Source: Rhodospirillales bacterium
GTDB lineage: Bacteria > Pseudomonadota > Alphaproteobacteria > Rhodospirillales > Casp-alpha2
Reading direction: 5' to 3'
Length of the DNA: 64,000 bases
Assembly: GCA_017644185.1 (NCBI GenBank)
Contig: JAEPMA010000004.1
Location: forward strand, 62,001-126,000
This document shows, piece after piece, positions 1-7,992 of this stretch. Position numbers and translations under genes: made by a program. Below the pieces are notes generated by a model, which had not been told where the DNA came from, searched no databases, and was given only the letters and a program-made list of their open reading frames with translations. Every line of letters begins with the position of its first letter. The first letter of the stretch is position 1.

Positions 1-796
1 GGCGACCCGACCACGCACCTGCGCAGATAACCAGCCGGTCGACCGCAATCCGTTTACCGCCATCGGCGATCAACGCCTTGACGCCATCACCTTGAGTTTC
101 AAGGCCCGTCACCTGCGCTCGCTCGAACGTCACGCCACGTTCGTGCAAGTGATCGCTGAGCAGGGTGACGAGTTCTTTCGGATCGCGGTAATGCGCCCAG
201 TCCGGCGTGAAGTAGCCGAGCCGCGCTTCCGGACCCAAAGCGGGTTCGTGTTCCAAGATGCCGTCACGATCCAACGGCTGCACGTCGATGCCGTGATCCT
301 TTCGCGCCTGCCAGTGAGCAACCTCGGCGTTGAACGCATCTTCAGAACGATAAACGAACAGTGTCCCGTTCCGCCGCAACATGTCCTGCGCCCCGATCCG
401 CTGCAGCATGGACAGATGCGTTTCCATTGAACGCGTCAGAAGCGCAGCCAGCGCCGCGATCCCTTTATGGTGATCTTCGACACGGCAGGCCTGCATAAAA
501 CGGTAGAACCAGGGCAGCAGTTTAGGTAAGTGCGCAACCCGCAGGTAGAGCGGCCCTAACGGGTCCCAGAGCATCGCCGGAATCCGCTTCCAGATGCCGG
601 GCTCCGCGATCGGAATCATTTCCGCGACGGCGATCGCTCCTGCGTTCCCGGTCGATGTGCCACTGTCGAGCGGCCCGCGGTCGACGACAGTAACGCTATG
701 ACCGTCCTCGACAAGAGCGTAGGCACAGGCAAGCCCGACGATCCCGTTGCCGAGCACGGTCACGTCGAGGGTTGTGTTGTCTTCCTTGTCCGGCAC
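1..796 (-). CDS. FAD-dependent oxidoreductase, DadA/DAO-like (partial, runs off left edge)
   Basis: The frame is open from a GTG at 796 to the window edge, so the C-terminal part is missing. Near the N-terminus the motif VTVLGNGIVGLACAYAL is a Rossmann FAD-binding fold of the D-amino-acid dehydrogenase/oxidase family, followed by VVDRG and a GTSTGNAGAIA stretch typical of DadA-type enzymes. Such enzymes deaminate D-amino acids or cyclic imino acids and pass electrons to the respiratory chain or oxygen. The start is uncertain: no ATG lies upstream in frame, only a TTG, and no strong Shine-Dalgarno sequence is visible. It sits 16 bases behind a DHDPS-family gene on the same strand. That pairing also occurs in D-hydroxyproline catabolism, so a D-hydroxyproline or D-amino-acid substrate is an inference, not a demonstrated function. 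Confidence 0.8.
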   Translation of the reverse strand, partial: MPDKEDNTTLDVTVLGNGIVGLACAYALVEDGHSVTVVDRGPLDSGTSTGNAGAIAVAEMIPIAEPGIWKRIPAMLWDPLGPLYLRVAHLPKLLPWFYRFMQACRVEDHHKGIAALAALLTRSMETHLSMLQRIGAQDMLRRNGTLFVYRSEDAFNAEVAHWQARKDHGIDVQPLDRDGILEHEPALGPEARLGYFTPDWAHYRDPKELVTLLSDHLHERGVTFERAQVTGLETQGDGVKALIADGGKRIAVDRLVICAGAWSGR

Positions 797-812
797 TTCA
801 GATGTGGCCGGC

Positions 813-1709
813 TCAGACGTTGGGACGGGTTTCAAGGGCCCGGGCGACTACTTTTTCGACCCCTGCGCGTTCGCCCCCCGCAAGCCTGAGGCGCGGCGGA
901 CGCACGTTTTCAGACCCCTCGCCGGTTAGTTGATTGGCGAGCTTGATCATCTGCACCAGCTTGACGTCGACGTCGAGATGCAGAAGGGGCATGAACCATT
1001 TGTAGAGTTCATAGGCTTCTTCGACCTTCCCTGCGCGGGCGAGCTTGAAGAGCTGCACCGCTTCCTTCGGGAACGAATTCACGAGGCCACAGACCCAACC
1101 CTTAGCGCCGAATAAAGCGTTCTCCAATACAAGATCGTCGACCCCGCAGAAGATCACGTATCGATCACCCAACTCGTTGAACATGTCCGTGATGCGACGG
1201 CTGTCGTGCGACGATTCTTTCACCGCGACGATATTCTCGACCTCGGCCAACGCCGCAAAGTCCTGCGGGCTCAGATCGACCTTATAGGCGACCGGGTTGT
1301 TGTAGATCATCATCGGCAGGTCGGTGGCGGCGGCGAGGGTCTTGAAGTGCGTGACGGCCTCAAGGCTGTCCTGCTGATAGACCATGCACGGCAGCGCCAT
1401 CAGACCGGCGCAGCCTGCCCGCTCCGCACGTTTCACGAATTCGATCCCGAACGCGGTCGTGTATTCGGCGACACCGGTCAGCACTGGGATCTTGCCGCCC
1501 GCCACTTCGACCGCGGCCCGCAAAACCAGTTCCTTTTCGTCTTGAGTCAGGGATGGGTTTTCGCCGAGGGTCCCCAGCATAACCAAGCCCTCGATACCTG
1601 CATCCATGCAAGATTGGATATGACGTTGTGTTGCCTCGAGATCGAGCGCGCCGTCGTCTTTAAATTCCGTCATAAGCGCCGGAAAAACGCCCTGCCAGTC
1701 GATACTCAT
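813..1709 (-). CDS. Dihydrodipicolinate synthase family lyase/aldolase
   Basis: This 298-residue TIM-barrel protein has the DHDPS family signature: GTLGEN at residues 46-51, MIYNNP with the conserved Tyr at 136, and the Schiff-base lysine in VAVKESS at residue 164. Family members cleave or deaminate 2-oxo acids through a lysine imine. An upstream in-frame ATG exists at 1763, but the ATG at 1709 has a good ribosome site (AGGAAA) and gives the normal family N-terminus, so I use it. The first step of lysine biosynthesis is not the likely job: the gene sits in a catabolic-looking cluster with a DadA-like oxidase, a citryl-CoA lyase-like protein and a CoA-transferase. One option is a pyrroline-4-hydroxy-2-carboxylate deaminase of hydroxyproline degradation; this is inference from context. 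Confidence 0.85.
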   Translation of the reverse strand: MSIDWQGVFPALMTEFKDDGALDLEATQRHIQSCMDAGIEGLVMLGTLGENPSLTQDEKELVLRAAVEVAGGKIPVLTGVAEYTTAFGIEFVKRAERAGCAGLMALPCMVYQQDSLEAVTHFKTLAAATDLPMMIYNNPVAYKVDLSPQDFAALAEVENIVAVKESSHDSRRITDMFNELGDRYVIFCGVDDLVLENALFGAKGWVCGLVNSFPKEAVQLFKLARAGKVEEAYELYKWFMPLLHLDVDVKLVQMIKLANQLTGEGSENVRPPRLRLAGGERAGVEKVVARALETRPNV

Positions 1710-1716
1710 GTCATTT

Positions 1717-1757
1717 CCTGATACTAAAGTAGTTGAGAGATTTTCCTTAGTATCAGG
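1717..1757. promoter_or_regulatory. 11-bp perfect inverted repeat over the DHDPS-family ribosome site
   Basis: CCTGATACTAA at 1717-1727 is the exact reverse complement of TTAGTATCAGG at 1747-1757, with a 19-base spacer. The repeat lies in the only sizeable gap of the cluster (1710-1790). On the minus strand the 3' arm contains the AGG of the AGGAAA ribosome site for the gene starting at 1709. It may be a DNA operator for a dimeric repressor, or an RNA hairpin that hides the ribosome site. No U-run follows, so it is not a terminator. Confidence 0.6.
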
Positions 1758-1790
1758 GAGCAACTCCGGCGTGGCAATGCCCGGGGGATA

Positions 1791-2612
1791 CTATTCTACC
1801 GTGCGCGGCGGCTTGCCCGTGTATGTCCAGATCATGTCGCGCGGGATCGGTCCCTTGTTGCGGCCGCCTTGTTGGGTTTGTTCCCAGGCGTGCGCCAGAA
1901 TCCCGACGGAGCGCGACAAACAGAAGAATCCCCGCGCCAGCGGCGCCGGAAAGCCGAGCTCGGCATATATGACGGCCGTTGCCCCATCGATATTCATGTT
2001 GATTTCGCGGTTCTTGCGCTGGCTAACCTGCCGCTCCATCTCGCGCGCAATCTCCATGATGCGGCCAGATACAACGCCGTTCTCCCGCGCCTCGGCGACA
2101 AGATCCATCAAACGGCCCGTGCGCGGATCGACTTTGTGGAAACGGTGCCCGAACCCGGGAATGTACTTCCCACCTTCCGCGAAAAATGCGTCGAGAAAAC
2201 GCGCCACCGCATCCGAAGGTTGGCCACCGTTTTTATCCAGGTCGGCGGCGATCTCTTCATAGATCTCCACCGCCTGCTCCCCCGCACCACCGTGCACATC
2301 GCCCAGAACATTCATCGCCGACGCCATGGCATTGTTGAGGCCGACACCGCACGTCGCGGCCATCCGCGCGATGGCGATCGAGGGCGCTTGCGGGCCGTGA
2401 TCCACGCCGGCGGAAAGTGCATAACCGAACAGTTTTTCCTGTCCCTCGTTCGGCAGTTCACCTTTTAAAAGCAGCCACGCCATACCCGGCAGACCGACAT
2501 TACCGATCAGCTCTTCGATCGGGTAGCCGTGATAACGCAGCATCCCCGGCGCCATTTCCGTGATATCGGTCTGCCACCAGTCGCGGACCTTTTTGTCGAC
2601 GTCGTCGCTCAT
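1791..2612 (-). CDS. Citrate synthase-like protein, citryl-CoA lyase type
   Basis: At 273 residues this is much shorter than a full citrate synthase (about 430) and resembles the stand-alone citryl-CoA lyase/ATP-citrate-lyase C-terminal domain. The catalytic triad can be placed: His72 in the VDHGP segment, His156 in GFGHRFHKVDPR, and Asp209 in MNIDGATA. Such proteins cleave or form a citryl-CoA-type bond using acetyl-CoA or a related thioester. Its ATG overlaps the stop of the upstream CoA-transferase by four bases (ATGA), so the two are probably co-translated: the transferase could activate an acid to its CoA thioester and this enzyme could cleave it. The substrate is not visible from sequence. 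Confidence 0.8.
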   Translation of the reverse strand: MSDDVDKKVRDWWQTDITEMAPGMLRYHGYPIEELIGNVGLPGMAWLLLKGELPNEGQEKLFGYALSAGVDHGPQAPSIAIARMAATCGVGLNNAMASAMNVLGDVHGGAGEQAVEIYEEIAADLDKNGGQPSDAVARFLDAFFAEGGKYIPGFGHRFHKVDPRTGRLMDLVAEARENGVVSGRIMEIAREMERQVSQRKNREINMNIDGATAVIYAELGFPAPLARGFFCLSRSVGILAHAWEQTQQGGRNKGPIPRDMIWTYTGKPPRTVE

Positions 2613-3802
2613 ATCGCTTTTTCCTCTTGCAGCCGACGGATGCCGTCAGCGTCGTAACCGAGTTCGTTCAGTATTTCTTCCGAGTGCTGACCCAGCGTCG
2701 GCGGGGGCGCATCGACGCTCGCCGGCGATCCATCGATCTTATAGCCGGTCCGCGCCAATCGGATGTCGCGCCCCACACCGGGCGGGTCCTTGAAATCAAC
2801 GATCATGCCACGGTCCGCGATTTGTGGATGAGCGAGGATGTCCGGCACGCTCATCACCTCACCGGCCGGAATTCCGGCATCGTTCATGAGCTGCCGCCAT
2901 TCCGACGCGGATTTGAATTTCATCGCTTCTTCCAGCACCGCCTTCAGCTCGGCCCGATTGTCGAGCCGTGATTGCCGGAGCGCAAAGCGCGGATCGGTTT
3001 TTAGCTCCGGACGGCCGACCACGTCGCACACCAGTTCGAACTGCTCTTGTTTGTTAGCGGCGATATTCAAAAGGCCGTTACCGGTCGCAAACGTGCCGGA
3101 CGGGCTGGCGGTAAAATTGTCGTTACCCATCGGCTTGGGCACGTTCCCGGCGACAAGATAGTTCGACACCACCCACCCCATGGTCGCCAGCGTCGCTTCG
3201 AGCATCGAAACGTCGATGAAATGCGCCGTACGGTCGGGTTGCGCCAGTTGCGCGGCGATGGCAAATGCCGCCGTGATCCCCCCAACCGTGTCCGACACCG
3301 GATAACCAACCCGGTAAGGCGCCGTATCCGGTGCGCCAGTAATACTCATGACACCCGACATGCCCTGCACGATCTGATCGTAGGCCGGCAAATCGCGGAG
3401 CGGCCCTTCCTGACCGAAACCGGAAATCGCGCAGTATATGAGCTTCGGGTTATCTTCTTTCAAAACATCAAAGCCAACGCCAAGCCGGTCCATGACGCCT
3501 GGCCGGAAATTCTCAACGACCACATCAGACGTTTTGACCAATTCGCGGAACAGCTCTTTGCCACGCGCGCTCTTCAAGTTGATCTCGATGGACCGCTTTC
3601 CGGCGTTCTGGGCCAGGAACGAAATCCCCATCTTCTTTTCGTTGAGTTCCGGATCACCACCCAGTTGACGCGCCAGATCCCCGGAACCCGGCACCTCGAC
3701 CTTGACCACATCGGCGCCCATGTGCGCAAGCTGATGACAGCAAAACGGCCCCGCCAGAACGTTGGTAAGGTCCAGAACCCGGACGTGAGAAAGAGCGCCC
3801 AT
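2609..3802 (-). CDS. CoA-transferase family III (CaiB/BaiF)
   Basis: This is a 397-residue member of the formyl-CoA/carnitine CoA-transferase superfamily. Visible features are the N-terminal VLDLTNVLAGP segment, a KVEVPGSGD loop, VVVENFRPGV, and the catalytic aspartate at residue 142 in the PAYDQIVQG segment. These enzymes move CoA between carboxylic acids through an aspartyl-CoA intermediate. An in-frame GTG eight codons upstream exists, but the ATG at 3802 has an AAGGGAA ribosome site and the usual family start. It is the first gene of the minus-strand cluster and is divergent from the amidotransferase at 3920. It probably supplies an acyl-CoA to the lyase that follows. Confidence 0.9.
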   Translation of the reverse strand: MGALSHVRVLDLTNVLAGPFCCHQLAHMGADVVKVEVPGSGDLARQLGGDPELNEKKMGISFLAQNAGKRSIEINLKSARGKELFRELVKTSDVVVENFRPGVMDRLGVGFDVLKEDNPKLIYCAISGFGQEGPLRDLPAYDQIVQGMSGVMSITGAPDTAPYRVGYPVSDTVGGITAAFAIAAQLAQPDRTAHFIDVSMLEATLATMGWVVSNYLVAGNVPKPMGNDNFTASPSGTFATGNGLLNIAANKQEQFELVCDVVGRPELKTDPRFALRQSRLDNRAELKAVLEEAMKFKSASEWRQLMNDAGIPAGEVMSVPDILAHPQIADRGMIVDFKDPPGVGRDIRLARTGYKIDGSPASVDAPPPTLGQHSEEILNELGYDADGIRRLQEEKAI

Positions 3803-3919
3803 CAAATGCTTCCCTTCGTTTTTCACTCTTATCGTTGGCCGCTAAATGTTCCCGAACGGGGCTTACACGGCAAGGGGCCGGTTTGATAATACGCCCATTT
3901 AGCCCCATTTTATGGACGT

Positions 3920-4600
3920 ATGGCGACTAAGCCCCTCATCGGCGTCACCGGATCACGGCGCAAAGGCCGCACGATGACGTTCCTGAACCGATTCGCGATC
4001 TGGCGGGCCGGCGGGCGGAGCGTCTGCATCACCTGGGACAACCCTTACCCGATCGACAAGCTAGACGGTCTGGTGATCGGTGGCGGTGACGACATTTCAG
4101 CCACCCTTTACGGCGGCGAAGTCTCGGTCGATGTCCGGGTCGATCCCAAGCGCGACCAGATCGAACTCGACGCCCTCGAGATCGCGGAGAGACGCGGCAT
4201 GCCCGTACTCGGCATTTGCCGGGGCTCTCAGATAATGAACGTGTTTTACGGGGGGACACTGCATTCCGAGATTCGCGACATTTATAAGGATGCGCCCCAG
4301 ATTCGCACCGTGCTGCCCAGAAAATGCGTCGATATCGTGAAGGGCACACGCTTGCGGGATTTGCTGGACGTCGATCACTGCTACGTCAACAGCCTCCACC
4401 ACCAAGCGGTCGACACGTTGGGTGACGGGTTCGAGGTCGCCGCCAAGGACGAACACGGCATGATCCAGGGTGTCGAACGAAAGGGAAAACGCTTCTTGTT
4501 GGGTGTGCAATGGCACCCTGAATTTCTTTTTTGGCAGCCGCGCCAGCAGCGGCTCTTCGATCAACTTGTTGTCGCCGTGGAAGAGAGCACCTCGGCCTGA
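3920..4600 (+). CDS. Class I glutamine amidotransferase-like hydrolase (peptidase C26, PuuD-like)
   Basis: The 226-residue protein has the full triad of the gamma-glutamyl hydrolase class: the nucleophile Cys100 in GICRGSQ, and His199 and Glu201 in QWHPEF. The early GGGDDIS segment is typical of gamma-glutamyl-GABA hydrolases. The family removes glutamate from gamma-glutamyl amides such as those of the putrescine pathway. No other Puu genes are beside it, although the convergent neighbour is a spermidine-synthase-like protein, so a polyamine link is only suggestive. The ribosome site in front of the ATG is weak. Confidence 0.85.
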   Translation: MATKPLIGVTGSRRKGRTMTFLNRFAIWRAGGRSVCITWDNPYPIDKLDGLVIGGGDDISATLYGGEVSVDVRVDPKRDQIELDALEIAERRGMPVLGICRGSQIMNVFYGGTLHSEIRDIYKDAPQIRTVLPRKCVDIVKGTRLRDLLDVDHCYVNSLHHQAVDTLGDGFEVAAKDEHGMIQGVERKGKRFLLGVQWHPEFLFWQPRQQRLFDQLVVAVEESTSA

Positions 4601-4614
4601 CTTAGCGTTCTACA

Positions 4615-4669
4615 ACTTCACTAGCGGGCCTGTTCCGCGACTAAAACTTCAGCGCGCCTGTTCGGCGAC
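4615..4669. repeat. Imperfect tandem duplication of the 3' end of the downstream minus-strand gene
   Basis: Read on the minus strand, the last codons of the spermidine-synthase-like gene (VAEQAR then TGA, 4646-4669) are followed by a second copy at 4615-4641. That copy again reads VAEQAR and ends in TAG, with matching flanking bases. The second copy lies outside the gene, after its stop. It looks like an old slippage duplication around the stop codon. Confidence 0.65.
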
Positions 4670-6178
4670 GACCCCGATCAACCGGTCGACGGGCGCCAGG
4701 TCATCCGTCAGCACCGGCACATCGTCGGGAGAGAGCGATCCGGCAACCGCGCCCGGATTGACCCGCTGCCATTGCCGCCCCACGGCCTGCCGGGAGGCGA
4801 GAACCGGCACCGGAATCGGCGCCGCCGACGCCGACAACAGATACGTCAGTCGACCGCCGCCGCCCATCTGCTCGCTATCCACCCAGATTTCAACAACAGG
4901 GAAGACGTCACGTAGTGTTTTCAGCATCGCCAGCATAAACCTGGGCGCGCGTGCCGCATCGATGACCGTCATGACGTAGACGCCATCGGGCTTGAGCTTG
5001 GTGCGTATTTCCGCCGCGAACTCGCGTGTTACCAGGTGTTGCGGCACGGAGATATCGTGAAAGGCATCGCCGACAACCACATCCAGCGATCTGTCCTCCA
5101 TTTGACGCAACTGAACCCGCGCATCCGCGTGTGCGACCCGGATCACCGGTGTCGGCTCGAACCACATCATATCGCGCGCGATCTCGGTTACCATCGGATC
5201 GATCTCGGCCACCACATGCGTGCCTTGTGGATAGGTCACCGACCACGCCCTGGGAAGGGTGTAGGCCCCACCGCCGATGAAATAGCTGCGAAGGTCGGGT
5301 TTGTTCGGAAAGCGGATATCGATCATCCGGTCGGTCAATTCGACGTAGGAGCTATGCAACCGGGTCGGGTCGTCCCGATCATTGATGCCATGGCCCATGT
5401 GATCCAACACCATGAGCCGGCTGGCCCGATCCGTCTCGGCACTGAAATCGAGGACACGGATACAGTAATACCGGCTTTCCGCGTCACATGCGCTGGCCAG
5501 CAGCGCGTCGACCCGAACCGCCGCAAGTGCCCCCGCAACAACAACAACGATCAACGCCGCCTGCGCACTTCGGAACTGCCGCGCCCACATCGCAAATCCG
5601 ATGGTCATCAGACCAAGCAGCGCCGCGACACTGATCAACGTACCGTGCGAGCCGATCCAGGAAATGAACACAAACCCGGCAGCGAGCGTGCCGAGAATGG
5701 CGCCACCGGCACCAAGGGCGAACATCCGCCCGATGACGATACCCCGACGCCCGGGTTCCGCATCGATGGCGATGCGCGTGATGATGGGCGTCACACCCGC
5801 GATCAAGAGGCTTGGGATGAAGAACAGCACCGCGGTTAGGGCCGTCACTGCCGTCACCACACTCACCTGCGACGCCAGAAGCACGGGCGCGGCCCAGCGT
5901 AAGAGCAGCGGAATGATCAGCACGTTGGCCGTCGCCAGCGCGAGCATCGCCGCGATGATCGACAGACCTTGCCGGTCGGGGCGCTCGGCCAGCCTCCCCC
6001 CGATCCAGTGGCCGGCGGACATCCCCGCCAGCACCGTCGCGATGATCGCCGTCCAGGTATAAATCGACATCCCCACATAAGGGGCGATCAATCGCGCCGC
6101 GACGATCTCGAGGATCAGGCCCAGCGCCGATGTCGCAAAAAGCGTGGCGGCGAGCGCGATACGTCCAAACAGTGTCAT
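4649..6178 (-). CDS. Membrane-fused spermidine synthase-like protein
   Basis: The 509-residue protein has about 220 N-terminal residues made of hydrophobic helices, starting with a TSALGLILEIVAARL helix, followed by a soluble spermidine-synthase-like Rossmann domain. The latter shows a GGGAYTLPRAW glycine-rich loop, an acidic VVAEIDP strand and VVVGDAFHD, which match the SAM-fold of aminopropyltransferases. Proteins with this layout are usually annotated as fused MFS/spermidine synthase, and their true substrate is generally unknown. It is divergent from the cupin gene at 6304, sharing an intergenic region with a strong palindrome. Whether it makes polyamine cannot be told from sequence. Confidence 0.8.
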   Translation of the reverse strand: MTLFGRIALAATLFATSALGLILEIVAARLIAPYVGMSIYTWTAIIATVLAGMSAGHWIGGRLAERPDRQGLSIIAAMLALATANVLIIPLLLRWAAPVLLASQVSVVTAVTALTAVLFFIPSLLIAGVTPIITRIAIDAEPGRRGIVIGRMFALGAGGAILGTLAAGFVFISWIGSHGTLISVAALLGLMTIGFAMWARQFRSAQAALIVVVVAGALAAVRVDALLASACDAESRYYCIRVLDFSAETDRASRLMVLDHMGHGINDRDDPTRLHSSYVELTDRMIDIRFPNKPDLRSYFIGGGAYTLPRAWSVTYPQGTHVVAEIDPMVTEIARDMMWFEPTPVIRVAHADARVQLRQMEDRSLDVVVGDAFHDISVPQHLVTREFAAEIRTKLKPDGVYVMTVIDAARAPRFMLAMLKTLRDVFPVVEIWVDSEQMGGGGRLTYLLSASAAPIPVPVLASRQAVGRQWQRVNPGAVAGSLSPDDVPVLTDDLAPVDRLIGVVAEQAR

Positions 6179-6256
6179 ATCGATATTTCCTCTGGAATAT
6201 AGCGTGTCTCGTTTTTGCTGGACGCAACCATAGGCGAGCCTTCACGATGCGGTTCT

Positions 6257-6278
6257 CGTATTCTATATATAGAATACG
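6257..6278. promoter_or_regulatory. 22-bp perfect palindrome overlapping a -10-like element
   Basis: Bases 6257-6278 read CGTATTCTATA and then its exact reverse complement, with no spacer. Inside it TATATA (6264-6269) lies 17 bases after TTCACG (6241-6246), a plausible promoter for the cupin gene whose GGAGGAA ribosome site follows at 6294-6300. A perfect palindrome across the -10 is the usual layout of a repressor operator, for example of the GntR or TetR type. No regulator gene is adjacent. It could also affect the divergent gene starting at 6178. Confidence 0.65.
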
Positions 6279-6303
6279 TTCAGATGACCACCTGGAGGAA
6301 ATA

Positions 6304-6807
6304 ATGTCCTACACACTCGATGAATTTGCCGCCGACTGTCATGACGCCCTCAAGAAAGACAGCAGCATGGCGGGAGTCGAGGAAGTCCGGAAATACGTCG
6401 AGAAAGCCTTGAAGGATCCGGACCTCGTTGCTGAATACCTGCCCGAAGACTGCGATCAGGAACGCCGCGTGATTTATGAAGATCCGGAGCTCAAGTTCTG
6501 CATCTGCGCGCATGTCTATCAGGGCCCGAAGGAAGGCTCACCACACGATCACGGTCCGACCTGGGCGATCTACGGACAGGCCGCCGGCGAAACCGAAATG
6601 ACCGATTGGGAAATCGTTCAGCCGGCCGAAGGCGACAACCCGGCGCTGGTAAAACTGTCGCGCTCTTACGCCCTCAAGCCGGGCGATGCGCATGCCTATC
6701 CGCCGGGTGCCGTTCACGCGCCGCTCCGCAATGGGCCGACGCGTCTGATCCGCGTCGAAGGCGAGAACACCGACAACCTAAAACGCACGCCGATCAAGGC
6801 TGCCTGA
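6304..6807 (+). CDS. Cupin-fold protein, cysteine-dioxygenase-like metal site
   Basis: This 167-residue protein has a recognisable cupin pattern: His81 and His83 in PHDHGP, glutamates in the GETEM segment at residues 95-99, and a later His138 in GAVHAP, which could bind one metal ion. The overall spacing resembles small thiol-dioxygenase-like cupins, but no substrate can be assigned. The ATG at 6304 is well supported by the GGAGGAA site; the longer open frame upstream runs through the palindromic regulatory region and is not coding. It is followed after 7 bases by a MaoC-like gene, so the two probably form an operon controlled by the palindrome. Confidence 0.75.
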   Translation: MSYTLDEFAADCHDALKKDSSMAGVEEVRKYVEKALKDPDLVAEYLPEDCDQERRVIYEDPELKFCICAHVYQGPKEGSPHDHGPTWAIYGQAAGETEMTDWEIVQPAEGDNPALVKLSRSYALKPGDAHAYPPGAVHAPLRNGPTRLIRVEGENTDNLKRTPIKAA

Positions 6808-6814
6808 GCTTCGG

Positions 6815-7282
6815 GTGCCCCGCACACTTGCTGAACTGGCCGCGACACCGCCGGGCGAATTGGCGGTGTCCGGCTGGATCGACATTGATCAGCCTCGCGT
6901 AAATCAGTTTGCCGACGCGACGCATCACACTCACTGGCTGCATACGGATCCGCAACGGGCCGCGAAAGAAGGCGCCTACGGTGGTACTGTCGCGCATGGT
7001 TTTTTGGTGCTGAGCCTCATCAATCACGCCATCGATCAGTGCGGCCTCCGCCCGACCGACAGCCCCTACGCCCTCAATTACGGGGTCGACCGGGTCAGGT
7101 TTCTGAAGCCGATGCTTATTGGTGACGGGTTTCGTGTCCGCGACCGCATCACCCTGATCGAGGCGGAAATGCGTGAAACAGGATTGTTCACCCGCACCGG
7201 CCACGTGTTCGAGATCGAGGGAGATACGGACAAGCCCTGCGTGGTCGCCGAATATCTGTCGGTGTGGGTCAGAGAAGGCTAA
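6815..7282 (+). CDS. MaoC/NodN-like hot-dog dehydratase
   Basis: The 155-residue protein fits the single hot-dog MaoC family, which hydrates enoyl-CoA or related thioesters. It has the family's FADAT...WLHTDP segment at residues 32-45 and the GGTVAHGFL segment at 56-64. In NodN-type members I recall the first segment as FADATGDHQWIH, with Asp and His as the catalytic pair; here GD is replaced by HH, while His43 remains. Activity may therefore be altered. The start is a GTG with a poor ribosome site, 7 bases after the cupin stop, consistent with coupled translation. It overlaps the convergent PPOX gene by four bases. Confidence 0.75.
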   Translation: MPRTLAELAATPPGELAVSGWIDIDQPRVNQFADATHHTHWLHTDPQRAAKEGAYGGTVAHGFLVLSLINHAIDQCGLRPTDSPYALNYGVDRVRFLKPMLIGDGFRVRDRITLIEAEMRETGLFTRTGHVFEIEGDTDKPCVVAEYLSVWVREG

Positions 7283-7884
7283 CCCTTCAGCCGCGCCACC
7301 TCTTTTTCCAGCTCTTCGATCCGCGCGCTCATCGCCTCGACCAGAGGGGCGACTTCAGCTTCCGTCCAGCGCTGGGTGATGTGCTGTGGGCAGTTGACGT
7401 CCCACGCCTCGACCGTGAACACGAACGCGCGCTCCGGCGTGGCGTCGTAATCCAGGTCTATCAACTTCCCCATGAAATCGTCGTTGCCCTCGACCACCTC
7501 CAGCCTGCCCCAAATCTTGATCCGGCGTTTATTGCGGTAATCCATGGCGAAGATAAACGCCTTCGGGTTCTCCGCCACGTTACCGATTGAGATGTATTGT
7601 CGATTGCCGGCGAAATCGGCAAAGGCGAGGCGCTTGTCATCGAGCGCTTTGATGAATCCGGGTCGCCCGCCCCGATGCTGGATATAGGGCTGCCCGTCTG
7701 CGTTCGACGTGGCGAGATAGATCGAGTCCCTTTCGGCGAGATACTTAGCAAGATCGGGCGTGACGTTTTCGCCCCATCCGTTCTTTTGCTCCATTTTCGC
7801 GTAACCGGCGCGCGAGCCCCGCTTTTCCTGCTCCGCCTTGACTTGGGGTGTGAAAGCGATGTCGCTGATGAATTCCCGGTCCAT
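7279..7884 (-). CDS. Pyridoxamine 5'-phosphate oxidase family flavin-binding protein
   Basis: This 201-residue split-barrel protein has family features such as SIYLATSNADGQPYIQHRGG, LAFADFAGNRQY and a KAFIFAMDY strand, followed by RRIKIWGRLEVV. It ends in a short coiled coil (ARIEELEKEVARLKG). Members bind FMN or F420 and reduce small molecules; the role here is unknown. I place the start at the ATG at 7884, which has a strong GGAGGAG ribosome site. The much longer open frame that continues upstream to 8178 translates the tRNA-Arg gene in reverse and is not real. Confidence 0.85.
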   Translation of the reverse strand: MDREFISDIAFTPQVKAEQEKRGSRAGYAKMEQKNGWGENVTPDLAKYLAERDSIYLATSNADGQPYIQHRGGRPGFIKALDDKRLAFADFAGNRQYISIGNVAENPKAFIFAMDYRNKRRIKIWGRLEVVEGNDDFMGKLIDLDYDATPERAFVFTVEAWDVNCPQHITQRWTEAEVAPLVEAMSARIEELEKEVARLKG

Positions 7885-7992
7885 GGCGGTTCTCCTCCGA
7901 TCTGTGGAGAAAATAGGCCGGATTGGCGCACGAATACAGGGCAACGACGCGCAATCAGTTGTGCGGGCGCGGACCGAATGTACGGCTTTAAT

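Noticed and set aside
3047-3886. 279-residue plus-strand ORF
   Set aside because: It is antisense to the CoA-transferase, rich in Arg/His and with no domain features.
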